From Bacteroides sp. GM023 (GTDB lineage: Bacteria > Bacteroidota > Bacteroidia > Bacteroidales > Bacteroidaceae): a stretch of DNA of 64,000 nucleotides. The notes beneath the pieces were generated by a model. That model was not told the DNA's origin. It did no database searches and saw nothing but the letters and a program-made list of their open reading frames with translations. The position numbers were made by a program, and so were the translations under genes. Location of the stretch: NCBI RefSeq assembly GCF_014750685.1, contig NZ_JAAXGE010000019.1, positions 1 through 64,000 of the forward strand, in the 5' to 3' direction. This document shows, piece after piece, positions 18,922 through 28,490 of the stretch; position 1 is the stretch's first letter, and every line of letters begins with the position of its first letter.

Positions 18922-19890
18922 ATGAATAAGATTCAAATTCCTTGGGAAGATCGTCCTGTCGGATGTGCGGACGTTATGTGGCGTTATTCACAAAATCCTG
19001 TTATCGGACGTTATCATATTCCTTCATCCAATAGTATTTTCAATAGTGCTGTTGTTCCTTTCGGAGATGGTTTTGCAGGTGTATTTCGCTGTGATAATAA
19101 AGCAGTGCAGATGAATATCTTTGTAGGGTTCAGTAAAGACGGTATTAATTGGGATATAAATCACGAGCCTATTCAGTTCAAAGCCGGTAACACAGAGATG
19201 ATTGAATCGGAATATAAATATGACCCTCGTGTTACATGGATTGAAGACCGCTATTGGGTAACCTGGTGTAATGGCTATCATGGTCCTACTATTGGTATCG
19301 CTTATACTTTTGATTTTAAAGAATTCTTCCAATGTGAAAATGCTTTCCTGCCATTCAATCGTAACGGTGTACTTTTCCCACAGAAGATAGATGGCAAATA
19401 TGCTATGTTGAGCCGTCCTAGTGATAATGGTCATACACCATTTGGTGATATATATATCAGCTACAGTCCGGACATGAAATATTGGGGTGAACATCGTTGT
19501 GTAATGAAAGTGACTCCATTTCCGGAAAGTGCATGGCAGTGCACTAAGATTGGTGCAGGTTCAGTACCTTTCCTGACAGATGAAGGTTGGTTGCTTTTCT
19601 ATCACGGTGTTATCACTACTTGTAATGGTTTCCGCTATGCAATGGGATCTGCTATACTCGATAAAGATCATCCGGAAAAGGTTCTTTACCGTACCCGCGA
19701 ATATTTGATAGGTCCGGCTGCTCCTTATGAACTTCAAGGCGATGTGCCCAATGTAGTATTCCCCTGTGCTGCTTTGCAAGATGGCGAACGTGTAGCTGTT
19801 TATTATGGTGCGGCAGACACAGTTGTAGGCATGGCCTTTGGATATATTAAAGAGATTATCGACTTTACTAAACGAACAAGTATCATTTAA
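18922..19890 (+). CDS. GH130 beta-1,4-mannosyl-N-acetylglucosamine phosphorylase
   Basis: The 322-residue protein has no signal peptide, so it is cytoplasmic. It would phosphorolyse Man-beta-1,4-GlcNAc to mannose-1-phosphate and GlcNAc, the last step of N-glycan core use. The N-terminal segment IPWEDRPVGCADVMWRY and the run SSNSIFNSAV are characteristic of N-glycan GH130 phosphorylases such as BT1033 and UhgbMP. YDPRVTW (Asp101) is at the expected place of the catalytic Asp. The ATG at 18922 is preferred to the in-frame TTG at 18916. It is followed after 7 bp by the GH92 gene, so the two are translated from one message. Confidence 0.92.
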   Translation: MNKIQIPWEDRPVGCADVMWRYSQNPVIGRYHIPSSNSIFNSAVVPFGDGFAGVFRCDNKAVQMNIFVGFSKDGINWDINHEPIQFKAGNTEMIESEYKYDPRVTWIEDRYWVTWCNGYHGPTIGIAYTFDFKEFFQCENAFLPFNRNGVLFPQKIDGKYAMLSRPSDNGHTPFGDIYISYSPDMKYWGEHRCVMKVTPFPESAWQCTKIGAGSVPFLTDEGWLLFYHGVITTCNGFRYAMGSAILDKDHPEKVLYRTREYLIGPAAPYELQGDVPNVVFPCAALQDGERVAVYYGAADTVVGMAFGYIKEIIDFTKRTSII

Positions 19891-19897
19891 TAAAGGT

Positions 19898-22162
19898 ATG
19901 AGACGTATTTTATTAACTTACACACTTGCTTTCGCTCTTCTTCCCGTTTATGCGGGAGAAGGGGGAAGCCCTCCCACTAATAAGAATCTTTTGATAGATT
20001 ATGTAGATCCCTTTATCGGGACTACAAATTTCGGAACTACCAATCCTGGTGCAATCTGTCCGAATGGTATGATGTCTGTGGTTCCTTTCAACGTGATGGG
20101 TTCTTCAGAGAATACATACGACAAAGATGCCCGATGGTGGTCTACACCTTATGAACATACAAACTGCTTCTTTACCGGATATGCTCATGTGAATTTGAGC
20201 GGAGTCGGTTGTCCTGAATTAGGCTCCTTATTATTGATGCCTACTACCGGAGAATTGAATGTAGATTATAAAGAATACGGTAGTAAATATAAGGATGAAC
20301 AGGCTTCACCGGGTTATTACTCCAATTATCTCACTAAGTATAATGTAAAGACAGAAGTGTCCGCTACTCCACGTACAAGCATTGCACGTTTTACTTTCCC
20401 TAAAGGTAAAAGTCATTTATTATTGAATTTGGGAGAAGGATTAACGAATGAAAGCGGTGCCATGCTCCGTCGTGTAAGCGACAGTGAAGTGGAAGGAGTG
20501 AAATTACTTGGCACATTCTGCTATAATCCCCAAGCTGTATTTCCTATTTATTTTGTGATGCGGGTTAAAAAGACTCCTACTGCGACTGGATATTGGAAGA
20601 AACAACGTCCAATGACAGGTGTGGAGGCAGAATGGGATCCGGATCAGGGAAAGTACAAACTTTATACCCGCTATGGAAAAGAAATAGCAGGTGATGATGT
20701 CGGTGCCTATTTCTCTTTCGAAACAGAAGAGGGAGAGCAGGTAGAAGTGCAAATGGGAGTTTCTTTTGTCAGTATAGAGAATGCGCGATTGAATTTGGAT
20801 CGTGAACAAGAAGGAAAGAATTTTGAACAGATCCATGCTGAAGCACGTGCTAAATGGAATGATGACTTATCACGTATAACTGTAGAAGGCGGAACGGATG
20901 CGCAGAAAACAGTATTTTATACAGCACTTTATCATTTACTGATTCATCCGAATATTCTACAGGATGTCAATGGAGAATATCCGGCAATGGAAAGTGATAA
21001 GATTATGACAACAAAGGGGGAACGTTACACAGTATTCTCTCTTTGGGACACCTATCGTAATGTTCACCAGTTATTAACTCTTGTCTATCCGGAACGTCAA
21101 ATGGAGATGGTTCGTACCATGCTTGATATGTACCGGGAACATGGATGGTTACCTAAGTGGGAACTGTATGGAAGAGAGACATTAACAATGGAAGGTGATC
21201 CTAGTATTCCGGTAATTGTGGATACATGGATGAAAGGATTACGTGATTTTGATGTTGACCTGGCTTATGAAGCAATGTATAAATCTGCGACATTGCCGGG
21301 AGCAGAAAACCTGATGCGTCCGGATAATGATGATTATATGTCAAAGGGATATGTGCCTCTTCGTGAACAGTATGACAATTCCGTATCCCATGCATTGGAA
21401 TATTATATTGCAGACTTTGCATTATCCCGTTTTGCAGAGGCTTTAGGTAAAAAGAAAGATGCGGAGATGTTCTATAAACGTTCTTTAGGCTATAAACATT
21501 ATTATAGTAAAGAATTTGGTACATTCCGTCCGATTCTTCCTGATGGAACTTTTTATAGTCCGTTTAATCCCAGACAGGGTGAGAACTTTGAACCGAACCC
21601 TGGTTTCCATGAAGGAAATTCCTGGAACTATACATTCTATGTACCGCACGATGTGTATGGGCTGGCTAAGTTGATGGGAGGAAAGAAACCTTTTATTGAT
21701 AAGCTGCAAATGGTTTTCGACGAAGGTCTTTATGATCCGGCAAATGAACCGGATATTGCCTATCCCCATCTATTTTCATACTTCAAAGGTGAAGAATGGC
21801 GTACGCAGAAAGAGACACAACGTTTATTGGATAAGTATTTTACAACGAAACCGGATGGTATTCCTGGAAATGATGATACGGGAACAATGTCTTCCTGGGC
21901 TATTTTCAACATGATTGGTTTCTATCCAGATTGTCCGGGACTACCTGAATATACATTGACGACTCCAGTATTTGACAAAGTGATTATTCGCCTGGATCCG
22001 AAATGGTATAAAGAAAAAGAGTTGGTAATTGAGAGTAACCGTACTCAACCGGGAACTCTATATATTAATAAGGTGTTATTGAATGGAAAGAAGTTCAATA
22101 AATATCATATCACACATGATGAACTTGTTCATGGTCAACGCATATATTTTGATTTGAAGTAA
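19898..22162 (+). CDS. GH92 exo-alpha-mannosidase
   Basis: The 754-residue Ca-dependent family 92 mannosidase trims alpha-mannose from N-glycans, probably in the periplasm. The ATG at 19898 gives a signal peptide (residues 1-20, cleaved near VYAG); an earlier in-frame start would overlap GH130 and spoil it. GH92 landmarks are YVDPFIGTTNFGTTNPGA at the start of the N-terminal beta-domain, VFSLWDTYRNVHQLL, the acid-bearing EGNSWNYTFYVPHDV, and GNDDTGTMSSW with the base Asp. Linkage specificity cannot be read from sequence. It is the last gene of the N-glycan locus and is followed by a strong terminator. Confidence 0.95.
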   Translation: MRRILLTYTLAFALLPVYAGEGGSPPTNKNLLIDYVDPFIGTTNFGTTNPGAICPNGMMSVVPFNVMGSSENTYDKDARWWSTPYEHTNCFFTGYAHVNLSGVGCPELGSLLLMPTTGELNVDYKEYGSKYKDEQASPGYYSNYLTKYNVKTEVSATPRTSIARFTFPKGKSHLLLNLGEGLTNESGAMLRRVSDSEVEGVKLLGTFCYNPQAVFPIYFVMRVKKTPTATGYWKKQRPMTGVEAEWDPDQGKYKLYTRYGKEIAGDDVGAYFSFETEEGEQVEVQMGVSFVSIENARLNLDREQEGKNFEQIHAEARAKWNDDLSRITVEGGTDAQKTVFYTALYHLLIHPNILQDVNGEYPAMESDKIMTTKGERYTVFSLWDTYRNVHQLLTLVYPERQMEMVRTMLDMYREHGWLPKWELYGRETLTMEGDPSIPVIVDTWMKGLRDFDVDLAYEAMYKSATLPGAENLMRPDNDDYMSKGYVPLREQYDNSVSHALEYYIADFALSRFAEALGKKKDAEMFYKRSLGYKHYYSKEFGTFRPILPDGTFYSPFNPRQGENFEPNPGFHEGNSWNYTFYVPHDVYGLAKLMGGKKPFIDKLQMVFDEGLYDPANEPDIAYPHLFSYFKGEEWRTQKETQRLLDKYFTTKPDGIPGNDDTGTMSSWAIFNMIGFYPDCPGLPEYTLTTPVFDKVIIRLDPKWYKEKELVIESNRTQPGTLYINKVLLNGKKFNKYHITHDELVHGQRIYFDLK

Positions 22163-22199
22163 CACACAGTGTTTCATAGGTATCGTTTTTGGGTTGACA

Positions 22200-22238
22200 G
22201 GGCTGTCGGACTTTTCAGGGTTCGGCAGCCCATTTTTT
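22200..22238 (+). terminator. Terminator of the N-glycan degradation genes
   Basis: GGGCTGTCGGA at 22200-22210 pairs with TTCGGCAGCCC at 22221-22231 with two imperfect positions, followed by ATTTTTTTA. It is the only strong stop signal between the GH92 gene and the next gene. Confidence 0.85.
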
Positions 22239-22273
22239 TACATTAATATTCTTTATTGCTACTCCTGAAAATG

Positions 22274-22361
22274 GTGACGGTATGTGCTTGGGATAGTGAC
22301 GGTATAACAATGGGATAGCGTCACTATCCATTCAGTATAATGTCACTATTTAGTTTTTATC
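22274..22361. repeat. Degenerate 22-bp-period repeat array 1 (4 units)
   Basis: Units begin at 22274, 22296, 22318 and 22340. The first two share GTGACGGTAT and a TGGGATA end. The last two carry the opposite-strand core GTCACTAT. Units 2 and 3 form a perfect 11-bp inverted repeat (GGATAGTGACG at 22291-22301 with CGTCACTATCC at 22319-22329). Two further arrays with the same period lie at 30971 and 54068. Confidence 0.6.
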
Positions 22362-22406
22362 AGAACCTGCTTTATTGTCTTTTTGTTTATTCTCTGTTCA
22401 ACAAGC

Positions 22407-22432
22407 GATTACAAAAGTTTATTCCATCCGTC
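22407..22432 (+). promoter_or_regulatory. GATTACA-N15-CGTC motif (ECF-type promoter candidate), site 1
   Basis: GATTACA at 22407-22413 and CGTC at 22429-22432 are separated by 15 bases. CGTC ends 32 bases before the start codon of the TIM-barrel gene, which leaves room for a short leader but not for a standard Bacteroides -33/-7 promoter. Exact copies lie at 23504, 31269, 31351 and 38639. Confidence 0.6.
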
Positions 22433-22464
22433 TACTACATAAATAAGTATATAATAAGACTGAT

Positions 22465-23352
22465 ATGAAAAAGAAATTATTAGGACATATCCTTTGGATA
22501 TTGCTCATGGTGGAGTGTTTCCCTTTAATGGCTGTTGCTGCACCGAAGCAGAATGAACAACGGTATAAGATAGCCGTATGTGATTGGATGATTTTGAAGC
22601 GGCAGAAGATTGGTTCATTTCAATTAGTACATGAGCTGAATGGAGATGGTGTAGAATTGGATATGGGAGGTCTTGGCAAAAGAGAAATGTTTGATAATAA
22701 ATTGCGTGAACCCCATTTTCAGGAATTGTTCCGTGAGACTGCCCGGAAATATCAACTGGAGGTTCCCTCTATTGCTATGTCCGGTTTTTATGGTCAGTCT
22801 TTTTTAGAACGGGTTAATTATAAAGAATTGGTTCAGGATTGTTTGGGCGCAATGAAAGTGATGAATGCCAAAGTTGCTTTTCTTCCTTTAGGTGGAATTA
22901 AAGCCGGATGGGAAAAAGAGCCTGTACTTCGGGCACAAGTAGTGAAACGTCTAAAAGAGGTAGGGGATATGGCTGCTTCTGAAAAGGTAGTTATTGGCAT
23001 TGAAACCCAATTGGATGCCAAAGGGGATGTGAAGTTACTAAAAGAAATAAACTCTCCCGGCATCAAGATTTATTTCAAATTTCAAAATGCTTTGGAGAAT
23101 GGTAGGGACTTGTGCAAAGAACTGAAAATTCTCGGGAAAAACAGAATTTGCCAGATTCACTGTACAGATACAGATGGAGTGACTCTTCCTTTCAATGAGC
23201 GACTGGATATGAATAAGGTAAAAAAGACACTTGACAAGATGGGGTGGAGTGGATGGTTAGTCGTAGAACGTTCGCGTGATAAGGATGATGTGAGAAATGT
23301 GAAAAAGAATTATGGAACAAATATCAGATATTTAAAAGAGATATTCCAGTAA
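22465..23352 (+). CDS. Secreted sugar isomerase/epimerase-like TIM-barrel protein
   Basis: The 295-residue protein has a signal peptide (residues 1-26, ending AVAA). The rest resembles the xylose-isomerase-like TIM barrel (AP endonuclease 2 superfamily). VIGIETQLD, QIHCTDTDG and WLVVERSRD lie at the ends of successive strands and supply Glu, His and Glu as potential metal ligands. The reaction is unknown; exported members of this superfamily are common in Bacteroidota. Although it follows the N-glycan genes, it is separated from them by a terminator and carries the same promoter motif as the RG-II operons, so it is better placed in the RG-II regulon. Confidence 0.75.
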   Translation: MKKKLLGHILWILLMVECFPLMAVAAPKQNEQRYKIAVCDWMILKRQKIGSFQLVHELNGDGVELDMGGLGKREMFDNKLREPHFQELFRETARKYQLEVPSIAMSGFYGQSFLERVNYKELVQDCLGAMKVMNAKVAFLPLGGIKAGWEKEPVLRAQVVKRLKEVGDMAASEKVVIGIETQLDAKGDVKLLKEINSPGIKIYFKFQNALENGRDLCKELKILGKNRICQIHCTDTDGVTLPFNERLDMNKVKKTLDKMGWSGWLVVERSRDKDDVRNVKKNYGTNIRYLKEIFQ

Positions 23353-23377
23353 TGAATATGCTTTTTATCATATTAGA

Positions 23378-23412
23378 AATCCGAACTTAAAAACAGGTTC
23401 GGATTTTTTTTG
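23378..23412 (+). terminator. Terminator after the TIM-barrel gene
   Basis: AATCCGAAC (23378-23386) pairs with GTTCGGATT, separated by a 10-base loop, and is followed by a run of eight or more T. It is close to the stop codon and isolates the TIM-barrel gene as a single-gene unit. Confidence 0.88.
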
Positions 23413-23503
23413 TCTTCCCAAACGAAGTTCTCTGCCTGTAATCATTCTATTTTCTATAAAATCCATTATTTCCATTATGGTATTAATCAGGCGCTTTTTG
23501 GTG

Positions 23504-23529
23504 GATTACAATAAATATATATATCCGTC
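23504..23529 (+). promoter_or_regulatory. GATTACA-N15-CGTC motif (ECF-type promoter candidate), site 2
   Basis: GATTACA at 23504-23510, then 15 bases, then CGTC at 23526-23529. It lies 134 bases before the lipoprotein start, so a start site here would give a long AT-rich leader, as also seen for the second triad. Confidence 0.6.
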
Positions 23530-23663
23530 CTTAATATAAATCGGATAAAAGTAGGATTTAAAATAAAAATAGGAGGGAAATTATGATATTGTTAATATGA
23601 TAGAGAAAGAAAGTTGATTATGAAAATGTTATATATTATTTTGTTTAAATTAAAATTTAATCT

Positions 23664-25136
23664 ATGAAGAGTAAACATTTATTCTTACGGGTAAAAAGGA
23701 ATAGTCTGGCGTTTGGGGCGGCTATACTTCTTTTTAGTTCTTGTGTCGATGGATACAAAGATGATAGAACCTTTTCTCCGGGAGTTCAGGGAGTAACACT
23801 GGAATCACCCTCAACTGAAGGTTGGACTTTTACAAGAAATGTAGATATTACATCTCTTGAAATTACATGGCCGGTAGTGCTTGGAGCTGGAGGATATCAG
23901 GTGACATTCTATAATGCGGATGATCCGGATAATCTGATTGCTATTGGTGAGGAGAACGAGATTGTGGACAAATGCAAGATTGCCCGTGATATCACCGTAG
24001 ATACGAGGTATAAAGTGGTGGTTAAAGCGTTAGGGAATGAAAAGTATAATAATAGTGATGCCGTTACAGCTACGGAGATGACTTATAATACTTTAGTGCC
24101 GTTGCGTGAAATAATTCCGTCCGGAACGAATCTGACTACTTATTTCACTGATAATCCAATAGCACCTCTTGAGGAAGGTGAAGAAGAAGTTGCTTTTGAG
24201 TTAGTGGCAGGCGGTAGCTATGAAATGGATGGAAACATTGATTTGGGTACGACAACATTGACTATTCGTGGTGATAAAGTAAACCATGCAAAAATAAATA
24301 TGAAAGGAAATGCTTCTTTTATTAATCACGGAGCAGGGTTCAAGGTTAAGTTCATCGATTTTGATTTTGATGAAAATACCTATACCGTTTCCAATAGTAG
24401 AGGTGTGGTAATGTTTAACAGTACAGAAGCAGGTATAGTGCAGCAGCCTTATGTTTTCCAGTCTTGCAATTTGAACAATATTCCTGTGCCGTTATATTAT
24501 TGTAACAGTGGTTATGCTTTGGCAGCCTTGTCCGTTGATGATTGCCTGGTTGGTATCAAAGACGGCAGCACTACTTTTATTGCGTTTAATGGCCAAGGTT
24601 GGATTAAGGATTTATCTTTTACGAATAGTACGATTTATTATCCGGTTGCCGGAAATGGTTATTTAGTGCAAATGAGAGGACGTACTCCGTCGAACTTTAG
24701 TGGTTCCGGTTGGAGCGCATCACTTAGAAAAATGAATAATTGTACTTTTTATCGTGTCGGTAACAATCGTTTCTTTAATAATGTAATTGGCAGTAATAAC
24801 GCAGTATTTACTCTGGAGATGCAGAATACGATTTTCGCAGATTGCGTTGTAAGCTCGTCAACAGGAACTGAAGGTGTTTTCAGACGTATATGTAATGCCG
24901 GAAATTATGGAAACGTGAATTATATACTTGGCTATAACACCTATTATTATAGTGCTGTTCCCGGCGGATTCCTTGATTATGATACTAGCGATGATGCCGG
25001 CCGCGACCACTCTGGAACTGCCATCAAGGTAGCACCAAGTTTTGCCGATGCTACTAATGGCGATTTTACTTTAAGTAGTTCAGAGCATATTGCGAATCGT
25101 TGCGGCGACCCGCGTTGGCTTCCGGCAACAGAATGA
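23664..25136 (+). CDS. DUF4957/DUF5123 beta-helix surface lipoprotein (pectin-type PUL)
   Basis: The 490-residue lipoprotein has lipobox FSSC (Cys27). An N-terminal fibronectin-III-like region (about 45-150) is followed by a repetitive, strand-rich region (about 170-480) resembling the pectate-lyase-like parallel beta-helix of DUF4957 and DUF5123. The C-terminus has the conserved ending GDFTLSSSEHIANRCGDPRW, shared with the paralogue at 31491. Catalytic lyase residues are not evident, so a role in binding RG-II oligosaccharide at the surface is inferred. It is first in the operon with SusC (30 bp downstream) and SusD. Confidence 0.78.
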   Translation: MKSKHLFLRVKRNSLAFGAAILLFSSCVDGYKDDRTFSPGVQGVTLESPSTEGWTFTRNVDITSLEITWPVVLGAGGYQVTFYNADDPDNLIAIGEENEIVDKCKIARDITVDTRYKVVVKALGNEKYNNSDAVTATEMTYNTLVPLREIIPSGTNLTTYFTDNPIAPLEEGEEEVAFELVAGGSYEMDGNIDLGTTTLTIRGDKVNHAKINMKGNASFINHGAGFKVKFIDFDFDENTYTVSNSRGVVMFNSTEAGIVQQPYVFQSCNLNNIPVPLYYCNSGYALAALSVDDCLVGIKDGSTTFIAFNGQGWIKDLSFTNSTIYYPVAGNGYLVQMRGRTPSNFSGSGWSASLRKMNNCTFYRVGNNRFFNNVIGSNNAVFTLEMQNTIFADCVVSSSTGTEGVFRRICNAGNYGNVNYILGYNTYYYSAVPGGFLDYDTSDDAGRDHSGTAIKVAPSFADATNGDFTLSSSEHIANRCGDPRWLPATE

Positions 25137-25166
25137 ATAACAATGTATAAACAATAACAGAATACT

Positions 25167-28100
25167 ATGAGTAAAAGATATTTTATTTTAGGCTTATGTC
25201 TGCTTTTCATACAAGCCTTCACGCAAATCGTCTATGCCCAGAACTCGCGTACAGTGAATGGTTCTGTGGTGGATGAATTTGGAGACCCTATTATTGGAGC
25301 TGCAATTAAAATTGTAGACACTACAGTGGGTACGATAAGTGATATTGACGGAAAATTCACTCTTTCCGTTCCGGAGGGAGGACGATTGACCATTTCATTC
25401 GTCGGTTATATAACCCAGACTATCACAAATCTGAATAATCCGAAAGTCATTCTGCTGGAAGACGTTTCAAAGTTGGATGAAGTAGTGGTCGTAGGTTATG
25501 GGACGCAAAAGATGAAAAACATTACGGGTTCTATCGAAACCATTTCCACAGAAGAGATAAAAGACCTTTCTGTTGGTAATTTAGGAGATGCGTTGAGTGG
25601 AATGATGACCGGTCTGCATGTCAGTGCGGGTGGTGGCCGTCCGGGTAGTACGCCGAGTTTACAAATTCGTCAAAGTAATATCAATACCAGTGTGACTCCT
25701 AATTCAACACGAGGTGGAGATGCAAATCCTAGCCCTCTATATGTAATTGACGATTTCATTTCTACAGAAGATGCATTTAATAATTTGGATGTGAATGAAG
25801 TAGAGAACATAACAGTGTTGAAAGATGCATCAGCGGCAGTATATGGAGCCCGTGCAGCTTATGGTGTAGTGTTGGTGAAAACAAAACGTGGTAAAGTAGG
25901 TGCACCCAGTATTTCATATACAGGCCAATTCGGTTTTACTGACGCTTTGAAACTGCCTAAAATGCTTAATGCTTATGATTACGGACGTCTCTATAATGCA
26001 GCCCGTGCAGCAGGTACTTCTACTGGTGAGTCTGAATCGGACAATCGCAGAACACAATATTTTCAGGCTGACGAATTGGAAGCTATGAGAGGACTGAATT
26101 ACGATTTACTCGATCAGGAATGGAGTGCAGCCTGGACTCAACGTCATGGCATCAATATCAATGGTGGTACGGAGAAGGCTACTTACTTTGCAGGTGTTTC
26201 TTATTATAGCCAAGAAGGAAATATCGGACGTTTAGATTATGACCGTTGGAATTTCCGTGCAGGTGTGAATGCGAATATCGGTAAGTGGGCTAAGGCTACC
26301 TTACAGGTATCGGGTGATATGAGTGAACAGAATAGTGCCCGTAACGGTATCACCAGCGGTGGAACAGATGCTGACTTCAACTCTTTAATGACTCACATTC
26401 CGTTTGTGCCCGCTTATATAAATGGTCTTCCTGTTGTATATACAGGTATGGAAAACGCATCTTCGGGCCTTACTGCCGTACAATTATTCCATTATGGAGC
26501 TGTGCAGAATTCACCGGATAACACAGAGAAACAATCAAACAATATGTCCATCAACGGTTCGTTTGAGTACGATTTCGGTTGGAACAAATGGCTGAAGGGG
26601 TTGAAAGTGAAAGCGTCTTATTCAAGAAACATCATGAATAATAAAGGCAACGAAATTGGTACCAAAATGTCTGTTTACAGATTGCTGAACCGTGGCGGTA
26701 GTGGGAATCACCTTTATACAGGCAGTGATATAGATATAGCCGACAGTAATTTCGGTACTTTCACTCTGGATAATGGTAACTTGTTGGCTCGTTCAATGAA
26801 CAAGACGGACAATTATCAGATGAACTTGACAGTCAGCTATGCACGCCAGTTCGGATTACACAATGTTAGCGGTTTATTCTCAATCGAAAAGGCTGAATCA
26901 GAATATGAATATCTGACAGGTACTGTTGCCGATCCTTATAGCTTTACTGACGGACAGTCTACTTCTGCTGCTACCGGAGCAGATCAAACGACAACATTCG
27001 GTCGTACCGAATCGGGTATGCTTTCTTATATTGGTCGCTTGAACTATTCGTATGCAGATAAGTATCTGTTTGAGTTCCTGCTGCGTTCGGATGCTTCTAC
27101 TAAATTTGCTCCCAGCAATTATTGGGGAGTATTTCCTTCCTGGTCGGCAGGTTGGGTTTTATCAGAAGAGAACTGGTTCAATAAAGAGAAACTCGGTATT
27201 GACTTCTTCAAAATCCGTGCTTCATTTGGTATTTTGGGAAGAGATAATATACAACCTTGGTTGTGGACTCAGCTCTATGCCCGTAACCAGGACGGGGGAC
27301 CTATATTCGGAACAGCTAGCAATACATATGCTGGTGCAACTTTCCAAATGCCTCAAAGAGGTGTGAATAAAGATGTGCATTGGGACAAGACCTACAAAAC
27401 CAACGTTGGTATTGATATCAGAACACTGAACAACAGATTGGGTATCACGCTGGATGCTTACTATGATATGGGACGTGAGTTGTTTACAACCTTTACGGGA
27501 ACTTCTTTCTATCCGACGACTGTTGGTACACAAGCTACCCCTGAAAACTTCGGAGAGATTGATACCTATGGTATGGAACTTACTTTGAACTGGAAAGATA
27601 AAATCGGCAAAGATTTCTCTTATTGGGTGAAGTTGAGTACAGGTTACAGTGATAATAAAATTAAGGAAGCTGGTTTCCAAGCTACACCTTTCTTTGATGA
27701 CATAGTTCGTGGTGAACGCTCCGACCGTGGAGTATGGGGATACGAATGTCTCGGTATGTTCCGTAGTTATCAGGAAATTGATGAATATTTCACAGTCAAT
27801 AATATCACTTCTTATCTTGGATATTCAAAGGATAATGTTCATCCGGGTATGTTGATTTATAGCGACCAGCGTGGACAACGTAATGCTGATGGAAGTTATG
27901 GTGAAAAAGACGGAGTAATCGACAAGAATGACTATGTGAAGATTTCTAATCGTGCCAACAACCCTTGGGGATTTACAATGAACTTTGGTGCTTCTTATAA
28001 GAACTTCTCGTTTAGTGCGCAGTTTGGTGCAAATTGGGGTTCTTACGCTCTTGTTCAAACCAACTTACGTCAGGAAAGTTACAATGATATGGAGTATAAA

Positions 28101-28475
28101 AATCTCTCTGCTATGTGGAAAGATATGTATGTGTACGAAGATGTACTGGACGCTAATGGCAATGTTGTGGCAGCAATGAACCGGAATGCTAAATATCCGA
28201 ATCTACGATATAAAGAGGTGAATAGCCAAGCTTCTACATTCTGGAAAGTTAGTGCAGCCAACGTCAGATTGCGCAATCTGACAGTAGCTTACAATCTTCC
28301 GAAAGAATGGTTGAAACCTGTTGGTATCAGCAGTTGTCGCTTGAACCTGACTTGCCAAAACCTTTTCAGTTTCTACAATCCATATGAAAATGGTGTATGG
28401 GATACATGGGGAGGTACGTATGGAAATTATCCGAACCTGCGTAAATTTACCTTGGGTGTGAATGTTTCATTCTAA
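25167..28475 (+). CDS. SusC-like TonB-dependent receptor, RG-II triad 1
   Basis: The full-length 1102-residue receptor has a signal peptide (cleavage near VYAQ) and a carboxypeptidase-D-like regulatory domain (about 30-105). The TonB-box/plug start is LDEVVVVGYGTQKMKNITGS, with a plug containing LYVIDDFIS and KDASAAVYGARAAYGVV. A long beta-barrel ends with Phe (GVNVSF). There is no STN domain at its N-terminus, so it is not the type of SusC that signals directly to an anti-sigma factor. It presumably imports RG-II fragments together with the SusD 15 bp downstream. Confidence 0.95.
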   Translation: MSKRYFILGLCLLFIQAFTQIVYAQNSRTVNGSVVDEFGDPIIGAAIKIVDTTVGTISDIDGKFTLSVPEGGRLTISFVGYITQTITNLNNPKVILLEDVSKLDEVVVVGYGTQKMKNITGSIETISTEEIKDLSVGNLGDALSGMMTGLHVSAGGGRPGSTPSLQIRQSNINTSVTPNSTRGGDANPSPLYVIDDFISTEDAFNNLDVNEVENITVLKDASAAVYGARAAYGVVLVKTKRGKVGAPSISYTGQFGFTDALKLPKMLNAYDYGRLYNAARAAGTSTGESESDNRRTQYFQADELEAMRGLNYDLLDQEWSAAWTQRHGININGGTEKATYFAGVSYYSQEGNIGRLDYDRWNFRAGVNANIGKWAKATLQVSGDMSEQNSARNGITSGGTDADFNSLMTHIPFVPAYINGLPVVYTGMENASSGLTAVQLFHYGAVQNSPDNTEKQSNNMSINGSFEYDFGWNKWLKGLKVKASYSRNIMNNKGNEIGTKMSVYRLLNRGGSGNHLYTGSDIDIADSNFGTFTLDNGNLLARSMNKTDNYQMNLTVSYARQFGLHNVSGLFSIEKAESEYEYLTGTVADPYSFTDGQSTSAATGADQTTTFGRTESGMLSYIGRLNYSYADKYLFEFLLRSDASTKFAPSNYWGVFPSWSAGWVLSEENWFNKEKLGIDFFKIRASFGILGRDNIQPWLWTQLYARNQDGGPIFGTASNTYAGATFQMPQRGVNKDVHWDKTYKTNVGIDIRTLNNRLGITLDAYYDMGRELFTTFTGTSFYPTTVGTQATPENFGEIDTYGMELTLNWKDKIGKDFSYWVKLSTGYSDNKIKEAGFQATPFFDDIVRGERSDRGVWGYECLGMFRSYQEIDEYFTVNNITSYLGYSKDNVHPGMLIYSDQRGQRNADGSYGEKDGVIDKNDYVKISNRANNPWGFTMNFGASYKNFSFSAQFGANWGSYALVQTNLRQESYNDMEYKNLSAMWKDMYVYEDVLDANGNVVAAMNRNAKYPNLRYKEVNSQASTFWKVSAANVRLRNLTVAYNLPKEWLKPVGISSCRLNLTCQNLFSFYNPYENGVWDTWGGTYGNYPNLRKFTLGVNVSF

Positions 28476-28490
28476 TATTAAAAGAAGATT

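Larger units (their letters stand above)
22163..22464. other. 302-bp spacer between the N-glycan and RG-II loci
   Basis: No gene was seen here. In order it holds a terminator (22200-22238), a four-unit 22-bp-period repeat array (22274-22361) and an exact GATTACA-N15-CGTC promoter-like motif (22407-22432) pointing into the next gene. This is where regulation appears to switch from one locus to the other. Confidence 0.8.
23353..23663. other. 311-bp spacer upstream of the first RG-II triad
   Basis: It holds a terminator (23378-23416), about 85 bp with nothing recognisable, the promoter-like motif at 23504-23529, and about 130 bp of AT-rich leader before the lipoprotein gene. The leader contains no ORF or clear structure. 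Confidence 0.7.

Noticed and set aside
19838..19897. GH92 start inside the GH130 gene.
   Set aside because: It would place 20 hydrophilic residues before the signal peptide; ATG 19898 gives a normal one.
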